A program made the translations under genes and the position numbers. The notes below the pieces were generated by a model, which was given only the letters and a program-made list of their open reading frames with translations, was not told the DNA's origin and made no database searches. A stretch of DNA of 64,000 nt from DASXRU01 sp034665305 (GTDB lineage Bacteria; Acidobacteriota; Blastocatellia; Pyrinomonadales; Pyrinomonadaceae), in contig JAXDFZ010000005.1 of assembly GCA_034665305.1 (NCBI GenBank), positions 11,264 through 75,263 on the forward strand, written 5' to 3'. Below, piece by piece: positions 59,817 to 64,000 of this stretch. How positions within the stretch are numbered: position 1 is the stretch's first letter; each line of letters opens with the position of its first letter.

Positions 59817-60180
59817 CTTTTCCAGCCCTCCGCTCGTTCGGCGGGATATTACGCGAAATCGCTTCTCTCAAGAAAATATTTTGGGACGTTGTGTCAGTTT
59901 CCGTCGCCCGTTCCCGCGTATGTTTGCGAAAGTAAGAATCAGCAGCGCTCAGAGTTGCAGACAGCCCATCGCGGTCTGCCTTTACAGAAAGAGCGCGGTT
60001 AGTCCGAAAATGGTTTATCGCGCTTTTCATTTTTCAAGTCGACTGCGAGCCCCACGGAAGGCTACGAATTCCAGAGTTCATGAAGGAACGAGCCAGCCTC
60101 AGTGTGCAACTCTTCGGGTTAACAATACGCAAATACTTTTTTTACGGAGAGACCGGCGCCCCGTTTTCAAGGAGATGAGT
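59817..60180. other. Intergenic region upstream of surface protein
   Basis: 364 bp with no repeat or gene supported. The open frame from 59752 is low-information leader. It should contain the promoters of the divergent sigma and SBBP genes; GGAG at 60171 serves the latter. Confidence 0.5.
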
Positions 60181-63100
60181 ATGAATTTCTCTGCCAAGGT
60201 CAACCGCTCGCTTCTCACACTCCTGGTTCTGTCAGGTGTAGCTGGATTGGCCATCATGCGACAACAAGCTAAGGGCCCGATTAAGACTACGCCAATCGCG
60301 GCGCGACCGGATGCTGAAACATTCGGACGGATTCCGCTGAGTTTCGAGGCCAACCACGGCCAGACAGAGAGTTCAGTTGACTATCTTGCCCGCGGCGGAG
60401 GCTATGCCCTGTTCCTTAAGCCGACTGCAGCGGTTTTCGTTCTGAAACAGAATAGCGACAAGCAGAGCCCGCGGAACCTTCCCGACATTTCCGCGAATCA
60501 GGCAAACGACACTGCCACTGATGGTCCGACCAGGGTCTTGCGCATGTCACTCGTGGGCGCTAACGAGGCTGCGCCGGTCGAAAGCGCGGACGAGCTCGCC
60601 GGAAAAATAAATTATTTCATCGGCCCGGATACGGAGAAGTGGCGGACAAACATACCAACTTTCGGACGCGTGCGTTACCGCAACGTCTACCCGGGCATTG
60701 ATTTGGTTTATTACGGCAACCAGCGACAGCTGGAATACGACTTTATCGTTGCGCCAGGCCGCGAACCGCGCGCCGTCAAGCTTCAGTTTGACGGTCTGGA
60801 CAAAGTGGCGGTTGACAATAACGGTGACCTGATTCTGACGCTGGGGCAAAGCACAATGCGGCAGCCTAGGCCACTCATCTATCAGGAAATCGCAGGTGAG
60901 CGTCGTACGGTGACTGGCGGCTACGCGGTTGAAAGCGATGGCCGCGTCGGCTTCGCCGTGGGCGAGTACGACTCTGCGCTTCCGCTCGTAATTGATCCGG
61001 TGTTGTCTTATTCAACTTATCTCGGTGGCAGCGATACCGACGAAGGCGACGACATCGCTTTGGACTCTGCCGGCAACGCTTACATCTGCGGCGTCACGAA
61101 TTCGACCAACTTCCCCACCGCCAATGCATTCCAAGGCACGTTCAATGCCCCCATCGACAACTTAGTCGCGCGCGACGGCTTCGTCACGAAAATCAATGCG
61201 GCGGGCACAGCACTCGTTTACTCGACTTACTTCGGCGGCAACAAAGACGACCGGTGTCACAAAATCGCCGTTGATGCTTCCGGCAACGCCTACGTCGCGG
61301 GGGAAACCGGCTCGCTCAACTTCCCCACAGCCAACGCCTTGCAGTCCACACACGGCGGCGGCTTGTCCGACGGCTACATTGCCAAACTTAACGCGGCTGG
61401 CTCCGCGCTCGTCTATTCGACCTACCTCGGCGGCGACGTTTTCGATGCAGTCCATGGGCTCACGATTGATTCCACAGGCAGCGTCTACGTTACGGGGCGC
61501 ACCACTTCCTCAACCTTCCCCGTGGTTAATCCCATTCAGGGCACATACAGCGGCGGCCCCGGCGCCGACGCTTTTATCACCAAGATCAACGCGGCGGGTT
61601 CGGCTTTGGTTTACTCTACATACTTAGGAGGTAACGCCGGCACCGGTGGTGGGTTTACCGCGGGCTTCAGTATTAAGACAGACTCAACCGGCGCCGCCTA
61701 CATCACCGGACAGACCAGAGCGACTAACTTCCCGACCGCCAATGCCATTCAGGCCACCTTCGGCGGCGGCAGCCCCGATGGCGACGCCTTCGTGACCAAG
61801 CTAAACGCAGCGGGCACGGCACTCGTCTACTCGACCTACCTGGGCGGCAGCGATAACGACATAGGAAACGAGATAGCGGTGGATTCAAGCGGCAGCGCGC
61901 ACGTCACCGGCGTCGCCCGCTCGTCCAATTTCCCTACGGCTAATGCTTTTCAGAGTACCCTCAAGGGAACCTCGGATGCGTTTGTCACCAAGCTTAATGC
62001 GGCGGGCTCGGCGTTCAGCTACTCAACCTACCTCGGCGGTACGACGGACGACTCCGGCAATGGCATCGCGCTGGATTCCGCTGGCAACATTTACGTCGCG
62101 GGAGGCACCAACTCCTCGGATTTCCCCCTGGTGAATTCGACCCAGGGCACGTTCGCCGGCCTCGTTGATATCTTCCTGACAAAGCTCAACGCGAATGGCA
62201 GCGCGCTTACCTATTCAACGTACTTCGGTGGCGGCGGCAACGATACCGCCTTAGCCATTGCTGTTGATAGCGCAAACAGCATGTATCTGGCGGGGCGAAC
62301 CACCTCTACCAACTACCCAACGCTCAACCCGATTCAGGGCACAAACGGCGGCGGCCAGGATGCTTTCGTCACGAAGATCAGCGACCCGCCCCCCGGTTCA
62401 GTGCAATTCAGCCAGGCGATCTTTTCGGTGACGGAAGACGTCACTGAAGTTCGGATCACGCTCACGCGCACAGGCGATGTCAGTAGTGCCGCAACGGTGG
62501 ATTACGTCACCAGCGACGGTACCGCATTGCAACGAACGGATTACACAATTGGCGCCGGCACGGTGCGTTGGGCCGCAGGCGATGGCAGCAGCAAAAGTTT
62601 CGGAGTCTTAATAACTGAGGACGCCTATGTTGAAGGTTCGGAAAGTCTCTCGCTGACGCTCAGCAATCCTACCGGAAGCGGGGTGGGCGCGCAGAACACC
62701 GCGACCCTTACAATTCTGGACGATGACTCGATAAATCCGCCGACCAGCAATCCCATCGACGACTCGAACATCTTCGTGCGCCAGCACTATCACGACATGC
62801 TGGCCCGCGAGGGTGACACTGGTGGCATTGCCTACTGGACCAATGAGATATCGATGTGCGGCGGCAATGCTACCTGCATTCGCCTGCGGCGTCTGGGAGT
62901 TTCCGACGCATTCTTCTTTGAACCGGAATACCAGGACACGGCCGCTTACCTCTATCGTGTTTACAAAGTCTCCTTCAATGCGTTCCCTTCATACACGCCG
63001 TTCATGCGTGACCGCAGCCGTCTGGTGGGCAGTCCCATGCTGAACGCGAACAAGAACGCATTCAATGAGGCTTTCGTGTTGCGGCCGGCATTTATCACGG

Positions 63101-63492
63101 CGTTTCCGCTCAGCCTCACGGCGGGGCAGTATGTCGACGCGCTCAACACCAACACCGGAAACTCGCTAACTACACCGCAGCGCGATGCGCTGGTGAACGG
63201 ACTGCTTGCGACCACTGAAACGCGCGGCACGGTGCTGCGGAAGGTGGCGGAGAACTCTGTCTTTATTGACAAGGAGTACAACAACGCCTTTGTCGTCAAT
63301 TTGTATTTCAGCTATCTGCGGCGCGACCCGGAATCCGGTGGGTTCACTTTCTGGCTCGGTGAAATCAACAAGTTCCCGTTGCGCAGCCCGTCGGGGCAAC
63401 AGGCCATCGTCTGCTCCTTCCTGACTTCTCAGGAGTATCAGGAACGATTCAGTTCCGTGGTTACGAGAACGAACGCCGAGTGCGGCCGATGA
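60181..63492 (+). CDS. Large SBBP/Calx-beta/DUF4214 surface protein
   Basis: 1,103 residues. An N-terminal signal-like segment (LLTLLVLSGVAGLAIM) is followed by a domain of about 250 residues (FEANHGQTESSVDYLARGGGY) and then seven SBBP beta-propeller repeats (about 275-740), each with a variant of LVYSTYLGG and AGNAYVAG. A Calx-beta domain (about 740-850, FSVTEDVTEVRITLTRTG...ILDDDS) and a DUF4214 region (FVRQHYHDMLAREGDTGGIAYWTNEI) follow. The layout is typical of acidobacterial surface or adhesive proteins; function unknown. The ATG at 60181 has GGAG 6 nt upstream. Confidence 0.85.
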   Translation: MNFSAKVNRSLLTLLVLSGVAGLAIMRQQAKGPIKTTPIAARPDAETFGRIPLSFEANHGQTESSVDYLARGGGYALFLKPTAAVFVLKQNSDKQSPRNLPDISANQANDTATDGPTRVLRMSLVGANEAAPVESADELAGKINYFIGPDTEKWRTNIPTFGRVRYRNVYPGIDLVYYGNQRQLEYDFIVAPGREPRAVKLQFDGLDKVAVDNNGDLILTLGQSTMRQPRPLIYQEIAGERRTVTGGYAVESDGRVGFAVGEYDSALPLVIDPVLSYSTYLGGSDTDEGDDIALDSAGNAYICGVTNSTNFPTANAFQGTFNAPIDNLVARDGFVTKINAAGTALVYSTYFGGNKDDRCHKIAVDASGNAYVAGETGSLNFPTANALQSTHGGGLSDGYIAKLNAAGSALVYSTYLGGDVFDAVHGLTIDSTGSVYVTGRTTSSTFPVVNPIQGTYSGGPGADAFITKINAAGSALVYSTYLGGNAGTGGGFTAGFSIKTDSTGAAYITGQTRATNFPTANAIQATFGGGSPDGDAFVTKLNAAGTALVYSTYLGGSDNDIGNEIAVDSSGSAHVTGVARSSNFPTANAFQSTLKGTSDAFVTKLNAAGSAFSYSTYLGGTTDDSGNGIALDSAGNIYVAGGTNSSDFPLVNSTQGTFAGLVDIFLTKLNANGSALTYSTYFGGGGNDTALAIAVDSANSMYLAGRTTSTNYPTLNPIQGTNGGGQDAFVTKISDPPPGSVQFSQAIFSVTEDVTEVRITLTRTGDVSSAATVDYVTSDGTALQRTDYTIGAGTVRWAAGDGSSKSFGVLITEDAYVEGSESLSLTLSNPTGSGVGAQNTATLTILDDDSINPPTSNPIDDSNIFVRQHYHDMLAREGDTGGIAYWTNEISMCGGNATCIRLRRLGVSDAFFFEPEYQDTAAYLYRVYKVSFNAFPSYTPFMRDRSRLVGSPMLNANKNAFNEAFVLRPAFITAFPLSLTAGQYVDALNTNTGNSLTTPQRDALVNGLLATTETRGTVLRKVAENSVFIDKEYNNAFVVNLYFSYLRRDPESGGFTFWLGEINKFPLRSPSGQQAIVCSFLTSQEYQERFSSVVTRTNAECGR

Positions 63493-63501
63493 GGTTGGTT
63501 T

Positions 63502-63528
63502 GTAGGGGTGGCACTCCGTGGCCACCCC
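63502..63528. repeat. GGGGTGGCACTCCGTGGCC palindrome arm
   Basis: A variant copy of the 23161-23244 arm, with a decayed partner around 63565-63584 (TCACGGAGCGCGGCC). It follows the surface-protein stop by 9 bp. Confidence 0.75.
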
Positions 63529-63600
63529 ATTTCATCGCTTACGAAAGCTTTCCAAATTGATTAGGGCAGTCACGGAGCGCGGCCCATGATGGTCGCAGCG

Positions 63601-63885
63601 CTAGCGAATAAGCGACTGCAGGGTTGCAGCGGTGACGCCGGAAACCTTCACACGTTTGAGCCTGGACGTTTGACCTGAGGCTATCTCGACAGCGTTTCGT
63701 GCGACGCCCAGCGCGCGCGCCAACACACGAATGACCTCTTCGTTGGCGGCGCCGTCAACCGGCGGCGCGGTCACGCGCACTCGCAAACTGCCATCATGCT
63801 CACCGGCAATCTCGCTGCGAGAAGCGCGCGGCACCACGTGCACCTGAAAACTAAGCACGCCATCTGCTTCCGTATAGCGCAGCAA
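63601..63885 (-). CDS. DUF167/YggU family protein
   Basis: 94 residues. The pattern LSFQVHVVPRASRSEIAGEHDGSLRVRVTAPPVDGAANEEVIRVLARALGV is that of YggU, a small conserved protein of unknown biochemical role. The C-terminal half (VEIASGQTSRLKRVKVSG) is also typical. The start is ATG 63885; it converges with the surface-protein gene. Confidence 0.9.
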   Translation of the reverse strand: MLRYTEADGVLSFQVHVVPRASRSEIAGEHDGSLRVRVTAPPVDGAANEEVIRVLARALGVARNAVEIASGQTSRLKRVKVSGVTAATLQSLIR

Positions 63886-63906
63886 CAGATTCTCCGCGCG
63901 CCTTTT

Positions 63907-64000
63907 GTAGGGGCGGCACTCCGTGGCCGCCCCATTGGTCGCAATAAATCCACGAATGAAGTGCGAAGCAATGCAAAAAGGGGGCGGCCACGGAGTGCCG
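63907..64000. repeat. GGGGCGGCACTCCGTGGCC palindrome, cut by window end
   Basis: Left arm 63907-63933 is identical to the left arm at 23161-23187. The right arm (63981-64000) is cut off at the window end after 20 nt. Spacer 47 nt. Confidence 0.88.

Noticed and set aside
59752..60180. A 1,246-residue form of the surface protein
   Set aside because: The extra 143 residues have no signal peptide at their start and overlap the divergent sigma gene.

Overview
The window looks like a chromosomal segment of an Acidobacteriota bacterium, most plausibly a Blastocatellia-type lineage. The evidence is a secreted VWFA-related protein of the acidobacterial type, a Sig-70_X6-type ECF sigma factor beside a kinase-TPR protein, a FecR/sigma pair, menaquinone synthesis by the futalosine route, a PEP-CTERM protein, and short intergenic palindromes in most gaps. 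This taxonomic call is inference. No rRNA, tRNA, CRISPR array, prophage or complete insertion sequence was seen.

Layout. 1-8 kb: an ATP-grasp protein cut by the window edge, an acyl/aryl-CoA ligase, a DUF559 endonuclease enclosed by inverted hairpin repeats, a DinB protein, a PEP-CTERM protein, a LysA-type decarboxylase and an amino-acid permease. 7.9-12 kb: PilZ, ubiX, UbiA-type prenyltransferase, mqnE and mqnD, a late-futalosine menaquinone operon. 12.6-18.5 kb: envelope proteins (LolA-like, PlsC, M14 peptidase, VWA). 19.2-21.4 kb: atpD and atpC, detached from the other ATP synthase genes. 21.5-31 kb: pdxJ with a GT2 glycosyltransferase, S41 protease, Tat-type amidase, a 1,041-residue BNR/sortilin-like propeller, and RNase HII. 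31-34.6 kb: a split LigD system (stand-alone phosphoesterase and ligase, with DUF488 between) enclosed by two inverted copies of a 240-bp element. 34.7-41.3 kb: small genes, three of them broken (a methyltransferase, a VOC protein and a TPR protein), an orphan AAA ATPase with a damaged Walker A, a peroxiredoxin, a nucleotidyltransferase coupled to an EEP hydrolase, and a CDGSH protein. 41.5-48 kb: TauE exporter, 3-methyladenine glycosylase and a two-unit ABC-2 transporter operon. 48.3-56 kb: ECF sigma with a FecR anti-sigma-like protein, a Cys-rich small ORF, RuvC, a flavoprotein and YebC. 56-64 kb: Ser/Thr kinase-TPR, ECF sigma, a large SBBP/Calx-beta/DUF4214 surface protein and DUF167.

The most unusual feature is the intergenic DNA. 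Several repeat families (7-nt-period arrays, 9-nt-period arrays, and GC-rich palindromes) are placed as inverted pairs, so each gap could fold into a long hairpin. The same repeats supply the ends of several proteins: the C-termini of UbiX and DUF488, and the N-termini of the permease, the prenyltransferase, one ABC ATPase and the DUF559 ORF. The DUF559 endonuclease, with two hairpins in one orientation before it and two in the opposite orientation after it, resembles a REP/RAYT-like unit with a Vsr-fold nuclease instead of a transposase. It is the best candidate here for an undescribed system.
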